Shown here: in pieces, positions 15,297-25,587 of the stretch | How the letters are laid out: every line of letters starts with the position of its first letter | How positions within the stretch are numbered: the first letter of the stretch is position 1 | NCBI RefSeq assembly: GCF_007341385.1 | Contig: NZ_VJYD01000001.1 | Span: 248,001 to 312,000 of the forward strand | DNA: 64,000 nucleotides | Reading direction: 5' to 3' | Origin: Flavobacterium daemonense | GTDB lineage: Bacteria > Bacteroidota > Bacteroidia > Flavobacteriales > Flavobacteriaceae | Notes under the pieces: generated by a model | Told to the model about the DNA's origin: nothing | What the model saw: only the letters and a program-made list of their open reading frames with translations | Databases searched by the model: none | Program-made: the position numbers and the translations under genes

Positions 15297-17717
15297 TTAT
15301 CTCAATGTTGCTCCAAGCTCAGTTTCAAAAGTCTGTTGTAACTTAGACATAATTTTGTCAATTTGAGCATCTGTAAGTGTTTTTGTGCTGTCTTGAATAG
15401 TAAAACTCAAAGCATATGATTTTTTTCCTGCAGGAAGTTTTTCTCCTTCGTAAACATCAAACAAATTCACATCTTTTAAAAGTGATTTTTCTGTTTGTTT
15501 TGCCAAATTAAAAATGCTTTCATAAGTCGTGCTTTGATCAATCAATAAAGCTAAATCTCTACGAACCTCAGGATATTTTGGAATTTCAGTATATTTAATT
15601 TTTCCAGTGATGATTTTCAATACTAAATCCCAGTTGAAGTCAGCATAATAAACATCTTGTTTGATTCCGAAATGTTTCAAAATTGATTTTTTTACTACAC
15701 CCATTTCTACTAAAGTATCATTGTTGTAGCAAATTGCAGTTCCTTCTGAAAAAATATCAGATCGAACTGGTGCATTCGAAATTTTATCAATTCCTAAACG
15801 CGCCAACACTCCTTTTACATAACCTTTTAATAAAAAGAAATCAGTGCTTTTTTGAGGATTTGTCCAGCTTTCTTTATTTCTGTTTCCAGAAATCAGCAAA
15901 GTTAAATGTTTGTGCTCCTCGTGTCCAGTTAGATATTTATGATAGGTTTTTCCGAATTCAAATAATTTTAAATCGGCATTTTTTCTGTTGATATTATATG
16001 AAATAGCTTCAAGTCCAGAAAACAATAACGATTGACGCATAGTCGATAAATCACTGCTTAAAGGGTTCAGCATCGTTACATTATGTTCTTCTTTTAACGA
16101 AGTCGAAAGTTTTGCGTAAGCGGCAGTTGTCAAAGAGTTTGCCATCATTTCATGGAAACCTTGAGAATTTAGCTGTGAAGCAATTACGTTTTGTACTTTA
16201 TAATCTTCGGTTCTTGGTGAATTTGCTACAGTTGCATTGAATTTTTTAGAAAAATTAATGTTGTTGTAACCATAAACACGTAAAATCTCTTCAATTACGT
16301 CAATTTCGCGCTGAACATCAACACGATATGCAGGAATTGTCAGTCCTAAACCAGAATCAGAAACGCTGTTTACTTTGATATCTAAGGATACTAAAATCTT
16401 TTTGATTGTATCTTTCGGAATTTCCTGTCCAATGATTTTGTAAACATGGCTGAAATTCAATAAAACAGAGAAATCTTCTACTTTTTTAGGATAAACCTCC
16501 ACAACATCAGAAGTGATTTTTCCGCCAGCAACTTCCTGAATCAAAAGTGCTGCACGTTTCAAAGCATATTCAGTAATTGTTGGGTCAATTCCTCTTTCAA
16601 ATCTAAAAGAAGCATCTGTATTTAATTGGTGTCTTTTTGCCGTTTTACGAATACTAACCGCATCAAAATAAGCACTTTCTAAAAAGATAGAAGTTGTTCC
16701 ATCTGTAACACCTGATTTTTTTCCACCAAAAACACCCGCAATACATAACGGTCCTTTCTCATCGCAGATCATTAAATCTTCTTTGTGCAATGTTCTTTCA
16801 ACATCATCTAAAGTGACAAATTTTGTTCCTTCTGGAAGTGTTTTTACAATTACTTTTCCGTTGATTTTTGCAGCATCAAACGCGTGCAAAGGCTGTCCTA
16901 ATTCATGCAGAACATAATTAGTAACATCGACAATATTATTTTTTGGAGTTAATCCAATTGCTTTTAATCGATCTTGAAGCCAAGCAGGAGAGTCCTGAAC
17001 CGTAATTCCAGAAATAGTCACACCACAATATCTTGGCGCTAAATGAGAATCTTCAACATTTACGTCAATTTTCAACGTACGCATGTCAACTCTAAAATTA
17101 CTTACAGATGGTGTAATCAATTCTACGTTTACACCACGTTGCAACATTCCGGCTCTCAAATCACGTGCAGTTCCAAAATGACTCATAGCATCGGCACGGT
17201 TTGGAGTTAATCCAATCTCGAAAACTTCATCATTTACAATTTTAAAAACTTCAGCAGCTGGAGTTCCAGGCACTAAGTTTTCATCAAGAATCATAATTCC
17301 TTCATGACTTGTTCCCAAACCTAATTCATCTTCGGCACAAATCATTCCGTGGCTTTCCTGTCCGCGAATTTTTCCTTTTTTAATGGTAAATTCAGCTCCA
17401 TCTTTGTCATACAAAACCGTTCCAATAGTAGCAACAGGAACTTTTTGTCCAGCTGCTACATTTGCCGCGCCGCACACAATTTGTACAGGAGCTTCTTGTC
17501 CAATATTTACAGTTGTAACTTTTAGTCTGTCTGCGTCTGGATGTTTTTCGCAGGTAAGCACATGACCAACAACAACGCCTTCCAATCCACCTTTTATAGA
17601 TTGGTATTTTTCAACCACTTCAACTTCCAGACCTAAATCTGTAAGTAATTCTGAAGTTTGTTCTGAAGTCCAGTCTGTTTTAATAAATTGTTTTAACCAG
17701 TTGTAAGATATTTTCAT
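15297..17717 (-). CDS. pheT: Phenylalanine--tRNA ligase beta subunit
   Basis: It charges tRNA-Phe as part of the alpha2-beta2 enzyme. The 806-aa length and domain order are standard: N-terminal MKISYNWLKQFI, an EMAP-like tRNA-binding domain (about 45-155, HPDADRLKVTTVNIG), the B3/B4 region with NRADAMSHFG and NYVLHELGQPLHAFD, the B5 domain, a synthetase-like core, and a C-terminal FDX-ACB domain (YPEVRRDLALLID). A TATATTTG box at 17747-17754 on the minus strand marks a likely promoter 30 bp upstream. pheS is not in the window, which is common in Bacteroidota. Confidence 0.97.
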   Translation of the reverse strand: MKISYNWLKQFIKTDWTSEQTSELLTDLGLEVEVVEKYQSIKGGLEGVVVGHVLTCEKHPDADRLKVTTVNIGQEAPVQIVCGAANVAAGQKVPVATIGTVLYDKDGAEFTIKKGKIRGQESHGMICAEDELGLGTSHEGIMILDENLVPGTPAAEVFKIVNDEVFEIGLTPNRADAMSHFGTARDLRAGMLQRGVNVELITPSVSNFRVDMRTLKIDVNVEDSHLAPRYCGVTISGITVQDSPAWLQDRLKAIGLTPKNNIVDVTNYVLHELGQPLHAFDAAKINGKVIVKTLPEGTKFVTLDDVERTLHKEDLMICDEKGPLCIAGVFGGKKSGVTDGTTSIFLESAYFDAVSIRKTAKRHQLNTDASFRFERGIDPTITEYALKRAALLIQEVAGGKITSDVVEVYPKKVEDFSVLLNFSHVYKIIGQEIPKDTIKKILVSLDIKVNSVSDSGLGLTIPAYRVDVQREIDVIEEILRVYGYNNINFSKKFNATVANSPRTEDYKVQNVIASQLNSQGFHEMMANSLTTAAYAKLSTSLKEEHNVTMLNPLSSDLSTMRQSLLFSGLEAISYNINRKNADLKLFEFGKTYHKYLTGHEEHKHLTLLISGNRNKESWTNPQKSTDFFLLKGYVKGVLARLGIDKISNAPVRSDIFSEGTAICYNNDTLVEMGVVKKSILKHFGIKQDVYYADFNWDLVLKIITGKIKYTEIPKYPEVRRDLALLIDQSTTYESIFNLAKQTEKSLLKDVNLFDVYEGEKLPAGKKSYALSFTIQDSTKTLTDAQIDKIMSKLQQTFETELGATLR

Positions 17718-17886
17718 GTTAGCTTAATTATTCTTGTATGAGGATACAAATATAAGGATTGCGTGTTGTAGTAAGAAAAAAAATATTTGCTTTTTTGCCT
17801 GAAAAATGACCGTTTATCGGAATTTTTAAGCAATGAGCAGAATAACGAGTTTGAAGTGATGCTTTTGTATGTTTTAGGAAAGATTT

Positions 17887-18750
17887 TTAAATCAATTCTT
17901 CAACATGTTTTTTGATGTTTTCAGATATTTTTTTGATCGGTAAATCATTTTCATCATCACCAAAAGGATCTTCAATTTCTTCAGCAATTAATTCTAAGCT
18001 AGCCAAAACATAAAAGACAAAAACAACGACAGGAGCAGTATAATATCCTAAACTCAAAGAATAGCCAAAAGGCAAAGTCATAATATAAATAAAGATGAAT
18101 TTTTTGATAAAAGCACTGTAAGAGTAGGGAATAGGCGTGTTTTTTATTCGTTCACAAGCACCGCAAATATCTGTAAAAGCAACTAATTCGGCATTTAAAA
18201 TAATGAGATGATCTCCAGTTATTTTTTTTGAATCATACAAAGTACTTATTTTATGATACATCATTTGTTTTACCTGATTAGGCTTGTGTTTATGAAGATC
18301 AAGTTCTAATTCAACATCATCAAAAAGCATTTGTGCAGTTTCTGAGTTGTTTAGATGTTTGTGCAAAATAGAGGCATAAGCGGGTATAAATTTCCTAAAA
18401 AACTTTCGGTCATTCTCATCTTTTAAAATGGCCGAAAGTTTTATAGCAAAGTTACGACTGTTATTTACAAGAGAGCCCCAAAGTTTCCGGGCTTCCCACC
18501 AGCGGTCGTAAGCTGTATTAGTTCTAAAAACCAGTAAAAGAGAAATCACGAAACCTAAAATCCCGTGCATAATCGGAATGTTGGTTAAGTAATGGTTTTC
18601 ATCAATTCCGAAATAAATAATTTCTACATAGCCAACTATTACAGAATATACACCTATAACACACATTACAGGTACTAACTGCAATGAAGTATCAGATTTT
18701 ACAAAGCGAAATATAAAAGTAAACCACTCCTTAGTGTTGTATGATTTCAT
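17887..18750 (-). CDS. Bestrophin-like (RFP-TM) membrane protein, probable anion channel
   Basis: The 287-aa protein shows bestrophin-family features: an N-terminal helix with KEWFTFIFRFVKSD, two hydrophobic helices (about 22-75), the conserved LVFRTNTAYDRWWEARKLWG signature, and C-terminal hydrophobic helices with ASLELIAEEIEDPFGDDENDLP, which corresponds to the conserved acidic belt of bestrophins. Prokaryotic members form pentameric ion channels in the inner membrane. It follows tolC by 30 bp on the same strand. A TAAATTTG box at 18771-18778 could give it its own promoter. Confidence 0.9.
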   Translation of the reverse strand: MKSYNTKEWFTFIFRFVKSDTSLQLVPVMCVIGVYSVIVGYVEIIYFGIDENHYLTNIPIMHGILGFVISLLLVFRTNTAYDRWWEARKLWGSLVNNSRNFAIKLSAILKDENDRKFFRKFIPAYASILHKHLNNSETAQMLFDDVELELDLHKHKPNQVKQMMYHKISTLYDSKKITGDHLIILNAELVAFTDICGACERIKNTPIPYSYSAFIKKFIFIYIMTLPFGYSLSLGYYTAPVVVFVFYVLASLELIAEEIEDPFGDDENDLPIKKISENIKKHVEELI

Positions 18751-18780
18751 TTAAAAACTAAATTTTTAATCAAATTTAGT

Positions 18781-20091
18781 TTAAAATTTAATATTACCAG
18801 CTAATTCTCTTAACGCAATTTCAGATAATTTTGCTTGATATTGAGCATTGATATAACGCGCCTTAGCATTTACATAATTCAATTGCGCTGTTCTGAAATC
18901 AAGCGTCGTAATGGTTCCGATTCTGAATTTATCTAATGTAATATCTAAGTTTTGCTTTGCAATTGTAACGTTATCTTCTTCTAAATCAATTAATCCTAAG
19001 TTAGTTTGATAAGTTTGAAATGCCGTGCTTAACTGTGTATCTAAAATCATATTTTGCTGATCAATAGCAATTTGTGAGTTTTCGATTTCCATTTGCGCCA
19101 CTTTCTCATTTCTATGTTGATTCAAACCGTCGAATATATTCAGTCTTGCATTGAAACCATAATTAAAACCTTTTGAAGATGATTGGCTCGTAAAACCTAA
19201 ACTTGACTGATTTTCAGAAAAATTATAACCAGAAGTTAAGTTCACAACCGGATAACGATCTGCTTTTATTTGCTTTAATTGCAATTCAGCAATTCGTTTA
19301 TTGATGATTTGTGCTTCGACAGCAGGATTTTGTTTATGTGCCAATTCTGTTAATTGGTCTAAATTCATTGCGTTGTCAACTGTAACCAAATCAGTTACTG
19401 TGAAATCAATTTTTGGATCGCGAGCTAAATATTGATTCAACAAAATTTTTGCATTTGCGTACGATTCTTTTTGGCGAAGCAAAGCCACTTGGTCAGAATT
19501 TAAGTCAACCTGCGCATTTAAAACTTCTAATTTTGATGCTTTTCCAATGCTGAAACGGTTTTGTGCTAATGTCAATCGTTGTTTAGAAATTACGATTGTA
19601 GTGTCTAAAGCCGCTAGTTGATGCTGTTGCTGCACAAGATCATAATAACCTTGATTAACCTGCACGATTTTGATTAAAACGGTTCTTCTTAATTCTGAAT
19701 CACCTAACTTTTGAAGTTCTTTTAACTGATCTAAACGAGCAAACATTTTCATTCCGTCAAAAACTGTCCAGTTTAAACCAACGCCATAGGCTAAAGTATT
19801 GTTTTTTGCATTGTTTAACGAAGTTGATGTTCCGTCCTGACGCGTTTGAGATGAATTTGTAACGCTGTTGTTGTCATTCACTGTTGCGGCAACCGTTGGA
19901 AGTATTCCTGCGTTTCCAACCGTAACATTTGTTTCGCTTATTTTCGAATTATTCTTTGCAATTCTAATTTCAAAGTTGTTTACTAAAGCGATTCTTGTAG
20001 CATCTTCAATCGTCAAAACTCCTTGTGCGTTTGTTTTTGCAACGCAAATAAGAAGGATGAATAAAGTGCTGTATATATTTTTAATGTTCAT
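18781..20091 (-). CDS. TolC-family outer-membrane efflux protein
   Basis: The 436-aa protein begins with a signal peptide (MNIKNIYSTLFILLICVAKTNAQ) and carries two OEP repeats of long amphipathic helices, as in TolC trimers that form the outer-membrane exit duct. Characteristic pieces are LTIEDATRIALVNNFEIRIAKNN at the start and GTITTLDFRTAQLNYVNAKARYINAQYQAKLSEIAL-type sequence near the end. It is the third gene of a membrane-fusion protein, RND pump, TolC operon on the minus strand. Confidence 0.93.
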   Translation of the reverse strand: MNIKNIYSTLFILLICVAKTNAQGVLTIEDATRIALVNNFEIRIAKNNSKISETNVTVGNAGILPTVAATVNDNNSVTNSSQTRQDGTSTSLNNAKNNTLAYGVGLNWTVFDGMKMFARLDQLKELQKLGDSELRRTVLIKIVQVNQGYYDLVQQQHQLAALDTTIVISKQRLTLAQNRFSIGKASKLEVLNAQVDLNSDQVALLRQKESYANAKILLNQYLARDPKIDFTVTDLVTVDNAMNLDQLTELAHKQNPAVEAQIINKRIAELQLKQIKADRYPVVNLTSGYNFSENQSSLGFTSQSSSKGFNYGFNARLNIFDGLNQHRNEKVAQMEIENSQIAIDQQNMILDTQLSTAFQTYQTNLGLIDLEEDNVTIAKQNLDITLDKFRIGTITTLDFRTAQLNYVNAKARYINAQYQAKLSEIALRELAGNIKF

Positions 20092-20156
20092 ATTTATATT
20101 CTTTTACTGCAAAATCATGAATTTTACACAAGGCAAAATTCATGATTTTTTAGCTT

Positions 20157-23100
20157 CTATTTTATACTTTCTTTTTCGTATTCGTCAATATGATCAAACT
20201 CTGGATAATGTTTTCTTTGTTTTGACCACATTGAGTAAATAGCAGGAATTACAAAAAGAGTCAAAGCAAGAGAGAAAATCGTTCCTCCAACAATAACAAC
20301 TCCCATTCCGATACGGCTTGTTGAAGCTGCTCCAAGTGAAAGCGCAATTGGCAATGCACCTAATGCAATCGCTAAACTGGTCATTAAAATTGGACGCAAA
20401 CGCGCTTCTGAAGCTTCTAGAATAGCTTCTAATTTTGGTTTTCCTTGTTCGCGCAGCTGATTGGCAAATTCAACAATCAAAATACCATTTTTGGTTACTA
20501 ATCCAATAAGCATGATTGTTCCAATCTGGCTGAAAATATTCCAAGTTTGATTGAAAAGCCATAATGAAAATAAGGCTCCGGCAACCGCCATTGGTACAGT
20601 TAAAATAATAATAAATGGATCAACAAAACTTTCAAATTGTGCTGCCAGAATTAAGAATATCAAAAGCAATGCAAGTCCGAAGGCAAAAGAAGTATTTGAA
20701 CTACTTTCAACGAAATCTCGAGATTCTCCACTTAAATCGGTTGTGAAACTTTCGTCTAAAACTTTCGCTTTGATTCGGTCCATTTCCTCAATACCCTCGC
20801 TGATACTTTTTCCTGGTGCCAAACCTGCAGAAACTGTAGCCGACATATAACGGTTATTGTGGTACAATTGTGGCGGATTACTTTGTTCTTCAACATTTAC
20901 CACGTTATCCATCTGGATTAATTCGCCTTTATTGTTTTTTACAAACATAGACGTTAAATCCAATGGTTTTGAACGGTCTTTTTGATCAAATTGTCCAATT
21001 ACCTGATATTGTTTTCCGTTTTTAATGAAATAACCAAAACGTTGTCCACTCAAAGAAAGTTGTAAAGTTTGTGCGATATCCAAGATTGAAATTCCTAAAC
21101 TTTCTGCTTTTTCACGATCGATACTAACATTGATTTCAGGTTTATTGAATTTCAAATTCACATCAGTTGTAGAGAAAACGTCGCTTTTGCCAACTTCTTC
21201 CATGAAAAGCGGAATTTTGGCTCTTAATTTTTCAAAAGTCGGAGCTTGAATAATATACTGAATCGGCAAACCTCCACGTCTGTTAACGGCAATTGTAGGT
21301 TGTTGCGTTACAGCGGTTTTGGCACTTGGATATTGTTTTGTCCATTTGGTCAATTTATCGGCAATTTCTTTTTGAGATGCTTTTCTTTCCTCGACATCTT
21401 TCAAAGTAAGCCTAATCATTCCAGAGTTTACTGCATTTGAACTGAATCCAGGCGAAGTGATAACCAAGCTCACTTTTTTTTCTGGAATCGAGTCGTCAAT
21501 TACTTTTGAAATTTCCTGCATAAAACGATCTGTATATTCATATGAAGATCCTTCGGGAGTCGTCATACGAAGCGTTACAGCACCACGATCATCATAAGGG
21601 GCAGTTTCTTTTGGAAGAATGGTGAAGAACAAATAGATCAATCCGAAACAAGCAATTAAAATTGGAAAACTGATCCATTTTTTATGCATGAATTTCTCTA
21701 AAGCTTCCGCATAAGTGCTGTTCATTTTTTCAAAAAACGGCTCGGTTTTTTCGTAAAATTTAGATTTTTTCTGTTCGCCGCCTTTCATCAAATAGGCATT
21801 CAACATTGGCGTTAAAGTCAATGATACAAAGGCAGAAATTAATACCGCTGCACCAATTACAACACCAAATTCCCTAAAGAGTCGGCCAACGAAACCTTCC
21901 AAGAAAATTACTGGTAAAAATACCGCCGCTAAAGTTACTGAAATCGAAATTACTGCATAGAAAATCTCGTTTGAACCTTTGATTGCGGCTTCAATTGGCG
22001 ACATTCCTTCTTCAACTTTCTTAAAGATATTTTCGGTTACAACAATTCCGTCATCCACTACCAGACCGGTCGCCAAAACGATTGCTAATAATGTCAATAC
22101 GTTGATTGAGAATCCGAAAAGCCACATAATGAAGAATGTTGCAATCAATGAAACCGGAATATCAATTAAAGGTCTAAACGCAATCGCCCAGTCTCTAAAG
22201 AACAAATAAATAATAATAATAACCAGAATGATAGAAATTCCCAGTGTTTCAGCAACTTCCATTACAGATTTCTTTACGAAAATAGTATTGTCAAGTGCAA
22301 TATTCAGTTTGATGTCTTTTGGAAGATCTTTTTTTAATGCTTCATATTTCTTGTAAAATTCTTTTGAAATATCAAGATAATTAGCTCCAGGCATTGGTAC
22401 AATTGCCAAACCAATCATTGGAAGTCCAGACTGGCTTAATTTTGTCTCTAAATTTTCAGGCCCTAATGTTGCAAGGCCAACATCGCTGAAACGAACAATT
22501 TTATCTCCGTCAGTACGAATAATAATATTGTTGAATTCTTCCGGTTTGGATAAATTTCCAACAGTTTTTACAGTAAGTTCAGTATTATTACCAGTCAGTT
22601 TTCCTGATGGGAGCTCAACATTTTGAGCATTTAAAGCGGTACGAACTTCTGCTACTGTACAACCGTAGGCAGCAAGTTTTGCAGGGTCAATCCATAAACG
22701 CATTGCATAACGTTTTTGCCCCCAAATTTGAACACCGCTGACCCCCGGAATCGTCTCTAAACGTTGTGAGATTACGTTTTCGGCATAATCACTTAATTCA
22801 AGATTGTTTCGCGTATCACTTTGAACGGTCATTGAAATAATAGCATCACTATCAGCATCGGCTTTTGATACTACTGGCGGTGCATCAATGTCCTGAGGCA
22901 AACTTCTGATGGCTTGAGAAACTTTGTCACGAACATCATTCGCAGCTTCTTCCAAGTCTTTATCTAAATTGAACTCTATTGTAATATTACTGCTTCCTTG
23001 GTTACTTGATGAAGTAATATTTCTGATTCCGTCAATAGCATTTACTGCTTTTTCAAGAGGTTCTGTAATTTGTGATTCAATAATATCAGAATTGGCTCCG

Positions 23101-23255
23101 GTATAATTTGTTCGGATTGAAACTTGTGCCGGGTCAATTGAAGGAAATTCTCGAACACCCAAAAACGTGTAACCAATTAAACCGAATAAAATAATCAAAA
23201 GATTCAGTACAATCGTTAAAACGGGTCTTCTTATACTTGTGGTTGATAAACTCAT
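20157..23255 (-). CDS. RND-family efflux transporter permease (AcrB/MexB-like)
   Basis: This inner-membrane proton-driven pump subunit is 1032 aa, normal for HAE1/AcrB proteins. The start SLSTTSIRRPVLTIVLNLLI, a first periplasmic domain, the transmembrane bundle with GLVVDDGIVVTENIFKKVE (the conserved acidic pair of TM4), a second periplasmic domain and a C-terminal bundle with GLVTKNGILIVEFANQLRE are all present. It works with the fusion protein encoded upstream and the TolC protein downstream. Substrates cannot be told from sequence. Confidence 0.96.
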   Translation of the reverse strand: MSLSTTSIRRPVLTIVLNLLIILFGLIGYTFLGVREFPSIDPAQVSIRTNYTGANSDIIESQITEPLEKAVNAIDGIRNITSSSNQGSSNITIEFNLDKDLEEAANDVRDKVSQAIRSLPQDIDAPPVVSKADADSDAIISMTVQSDTRNNLELSDYAENVISQRLETIPGVSGVQIWGQKRYAMRLWIDPAKLAAYGCTVAEVRTALNAQNVELPSGKLTGNNTELTVKTVGNLSKPEEFNNIIIRTDGDKIVRFSDVGLATLGPENLETKLSQSGLPMIGLAIVPMPGANYLDISKEFYKKYEALKKDLPKDIKLNIALDNTIFVKKSVMEVAETLGISIILVIIIIYLFFRDWAIAFRPLIDIPVSLIATFFIMWLFGFSINVLTLLAIVLATGLVVDDGIVVTENIFKKVEEGMSPIEAAIKGSNEIFYAVISISVTLAAVFLPVIFLEGFVGRLFREFGVVIGAAVLISAFVSLTLTPMLNAYLMKGGEQKKSKFYEKTEPFFEKMNSTYAEALEKFMHKKWISFPILIACFGLIYLFFTILPKETAPYDDRGAVTLRMTTPEGSSYEYTDRFMQEISKVIDDSIPEKKVSLVITSPGFSSNAVNSGMIRLTLKDVEERKASQKEIADKLTKWTKQYPSAKTAVTQQPTIAVNRRGGLPIQYIIQAPTFEKLRAKIPLFMEEVGKSDVFSTTDVNLKFNKPEINVSIDREKAESLGISILDIAQTLQLSLSGQRFGYFIKNGKQYQVIGQFDQKDRSKPLDLTSMFVKNNKGELIQMDNVVNVEEQSNPPQLYHNNRYMSATVSAGLAPGKSISEGIEEMDRIKAKVLDESFTTDLSGESRDFVESSSNTSFAFGLALLLIFLILAAQFESFVDPFIIILTVPMAVAGALFSLWLFNQTWNIFSQIGTIMLIGLVTKNGILIVEFANQLREQGKPKLEAILEASEARLRPILMTSLAIALGALPIALSLGAASTSRIGMGVVIVGGTIFSLALTLFVIPAIYSMWSKQRKHYPEFDHIDEYEKESIK

Positions 23256-23365
23256 GTGTAATTTTTGATTTTAGATTTAAGATTTCAGATTTATCGCTAA
23301 ATCTTGCTTATTGTTAAATCTATATTTAAGTCTTGCGACTTTTGACTTTTGGCTTTATGACTTTG

Positions 23366-24427
23366 CTATTTTTGCACTTTAACTTTTATTGGCGCATCAT
23401 TTTTTAATGACATAACACCGCTTGTTACAAGAGTATCTCCCGCTTTTAATCCCGATAAAATTAAAATTGAAGCGTCTGTACGAGTTGTTGCTTCAACCAT
23501 AACTTCTTTGGCTTTGCCCATATCCGAAATAAAAACCTTTTTTCCGTCTTGTACAGGAACAATAGATTCAGACGGAACAACAATCGCATCTTTGATAATA
23601 TTTAGCGGCAGTTTTACATCAGCAAAAGTTCCTGGTAAAAGTTTTCCATCGCTGTTGTCTGCAAGTGCTCTAATTTGAAGTGTTCGTGTTGCAACGGCAA
23701 CTTCAGGTTCAATGGCGTATATTTTAGCTTTGTACACTTTGTTTGAACCAGAAACCGTAAAATCAATGGTTGATCCGCTGTTTACTTGTGTGGCATATTT
23801 TTCAGGAATTGAGAAAGTGATTTTCAGTTTGCCTGTGTTTACCAATTTTGCAACCAAAATAGTTGGCGTAATATAAGTTCCTGGAGAAATAGAGCGCAAA
23901 CCAATTTTTCCTGAAAAAGGAGCTTTTACAGATGTTTTTGAAATTTGTGCTTTTATTAATTGTGTTTGTGCTTTTGCAGAAGCATAATCGGCATTAGCAA
24001 CATCAAATTCTTCTTGGCTGATCGCTTCTTTTTGAAGCAGCAATTTTGCTCTTCTCTCATTTTCTCCAGCCAAACCTTCTTTTGTTTGTGCCTGACGCAG
24101 CTGTGCTCTTAATTCAATATCATTTACCTTGAAAAGTACTTGGCCTTTATTTACGTAGCTTCCTTCGTTAAAATAAATACCTTCAACAATTCCTGAAACT
24201 TCACTTCTAATTTCAATCTGTTCATTAGCTTCAATTGAACCTGATAAAGATAAATTGTTATCAAAAACAGCTGTTTTTACAACGATACCTGTAACAGTAA
24301 TTGGTTTGTCTTTGTCGCCAGACTTTTTAGAATCGTCGTTTTTACTTTTGTTTGATACTACTCGGTAAGCAATAAATCCCCCAAGCACGATAACTAGAAG
24401 GGCATAAATTAGATTTTTTACTTTCAT
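23366..24427 (-). CDS. RND efflux periplasmic adaptor (membrane fusion protein)
   Basis: The 353-aa protein has an N-terminal membrane anchor (about 5-24), a biotinyl-lipoyl-like fold (SGSIEANEQIEIRSEVSG...GSYVNKGQVLFKVND), an alpha-helical hairpin (about 110-165), and beta-barrel and membrane-proximal domains ending SLKNDAPIKVKVQK. It links the RND pump with TolC. It is the first gene of the operon. Candidate promoter elements lie about 45 bp upstream at 24473. Confidence 0.95.
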   Translation of the reverse strand: MKVKNLIYALLVIVLGGFIAYRVVSNKSKNDDSKKSGDKDKPITVTGIVVKTAVFDNNLSLSGSIEANEQIEIRSEVSGIVEGIYFNEGSYVNKGQVLFKVNDIELRAQLRQAQTKEGLAGENERRAKLLLQKEAISQEEFDVANADYASAKAQTQLIKAQISKTSVKAPFSGKIGLRSISPGTYITPTILVAKLVNTGKLKITFSIPEKYATQVNSGSTIDFTVSGSNKVYKAKIYAIEPEVAVATRTLQIRALADNSDGKLLPGTFADVKLPLNIIKDAIVVPSESIVPVQDGKKVFISDMGKAKEVMVEATTRTDASILILSGLKAGDTLVTSGVMSLKNDAPIKVKVQK

Positions 24428-24472
24428 AAAATTGAGGTAAATGTATTTTTTGGTGTTTTTTCAGTAAGCCTA

Positions 24473-24502
24473 CAAATTTAACTTTTTGATACGAATACGA
24501 AA
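24473..24502 (-). promoter_or_regulatory. Putative promoter of the RND efflux operon
   Basis: A TAAATTTG box (24480-24473, minus strand) matches the Bacteroidota -7 element. A TTTC, 18 bases further upstream, stands in for the -33 TTTG. The start codon at 24427 would follow a leader of about 40 nt. Confidence 0.45.
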
Positions 24503-24966
24503 GAGATGCCTCTTAATTTAACATTTGTATGTACAAGCTTTTGCATTGCTTAATATTTAGACTGTTTTCGTTTACAATGGTTTAATGTTGAAGCGTAAAA
24601 AATCTTTATCCGATTCTTAATCGTTTTATTGTCAATTACTTCCTCGATTTGATTTTGTTTGAATAAAAATATTTATAGGTTTTTATTTGTTAAAAGCGTA
24701 AAAATACGTATAATTATTTTAAGAAAAAGATTACATGTGTTTTTTTTACATGTATTTTATCTGATTTATTTTGTGCTTTATCGATTTTATTTGTAACATT
24801 GATAGAGTTAAACAAAACAGTATGGTTTTGAAAGAATTTGCGCTGTTTTTTCTGTAGTCGGTCGTGATAAATGTAGGTTTTTTATTTGTTTAGGGTTAAA
24901 TTTTTTGTTTTATAAAATTTTAAAATTAACAACTGTTCATATTTTTAAATCAAAATCTATTTATTT
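24503..24966. other. AT-rich intergenic region without a recognisable gene
   Basis: This gap separates the divergent efflux operon and the thioredoxin-like gene. I see no credible coding frame. It holds poly-T runs and a short inverted repeat around TACATGT/ACATGTA near 24735-24760, but no consensus promoter for the plus-strand gene that I can defend. Confidence 0.4.
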
Positions 24967-25563
24967 ATGAAGAAAAAATTACTTCTTGGACTGTGGTTTT
25001 CTTTGCTTCTCGCCGCTATTTCGGTTTTGTTTTGGAAAAACGAATTTAAATACAGTCTTCCAACACCTATTCCAAAAGATTACGTGGCTGTAGCCATGGG
25101 CAGTAAAATTGACTTAAAATGCTGCACAATGGATAGAAAGCCCATTTTTCTTCATTTTTTTAATCCTGAATGTCCCTGTTCCCGTTTTAATGTTCCTCAT
25201 GTTACGGAATTAATAAAGAAATATGGCGATCGTGTAAACTTTAAAATCGTTGTCATCAACAATGAAAAAAGCGTGACAATCGAGGAAATCCAGAAAAAAT
25301 TTGATGCTAAAATTCCGGTTTATTTCGACCAGCAAATTGCAAAAAGTGTTGGTGTTTTCTCTACACCGCAAGCCGTTTTGATTGATGGTTCTCAAAAGCT
25401 TTATTTTAGAGGCAATTATAATAAAACCAGATACTGTACCGATGCTTCAACGAATTATGCACAACAAGCGATAGAATCTTTATTAAGTCATACAAATGCC
25501 CCTTCATTTGATGCGTTGGCTCTAAGGGCCTATGGATGTTCATTACCAAAATGCACTAAATAA
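24967..25563 (+). CDS. Membrane-anchored thioredoxin-fold protein with a CxC motif
   Basis: The 198-aa protein has an N-terminal signal anchor (residues 4-23) and a thioredoxin/AhpC-like fold: IFLHFFNPECPCSRFN contains Cys69-Pro-Cys71, then a strand FKIVVINNE, the helix EEIQKKFDAKI, a cis-Pro region VFSTPQAVLID (ST-P), and the final strand. The active site is CxC rather than the usual CxxC, and additional Cys pairs occur (Cys52-Cys53, and CSLPKC at the end). It probably faces the periplasm as a thiol redox protein. It is followed 24 bp later by a membrane sensor gene. Confidence 0.75.
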   Translation: MKKKLLLGLWFSLLLAAISVLFWKNEFKYSLPTPIPKDYVAVAMGSKIDLKCCTMDRKPIFLHFFNPECPCSRFNVPHVTELIKKYGDRVNFKIVVINNEKSVTIEEIQKKFDAKIPVYFDQQIAKSVGVFSTPQAVLIDGSQKLYFRGNYNKTRYCTDASTNYAQQAIESLLSHTNAPSFDALALRAYGCSLPKCTK

Positions 25564-25587
25564 ATCTAACACCTTAATTACTAATTT

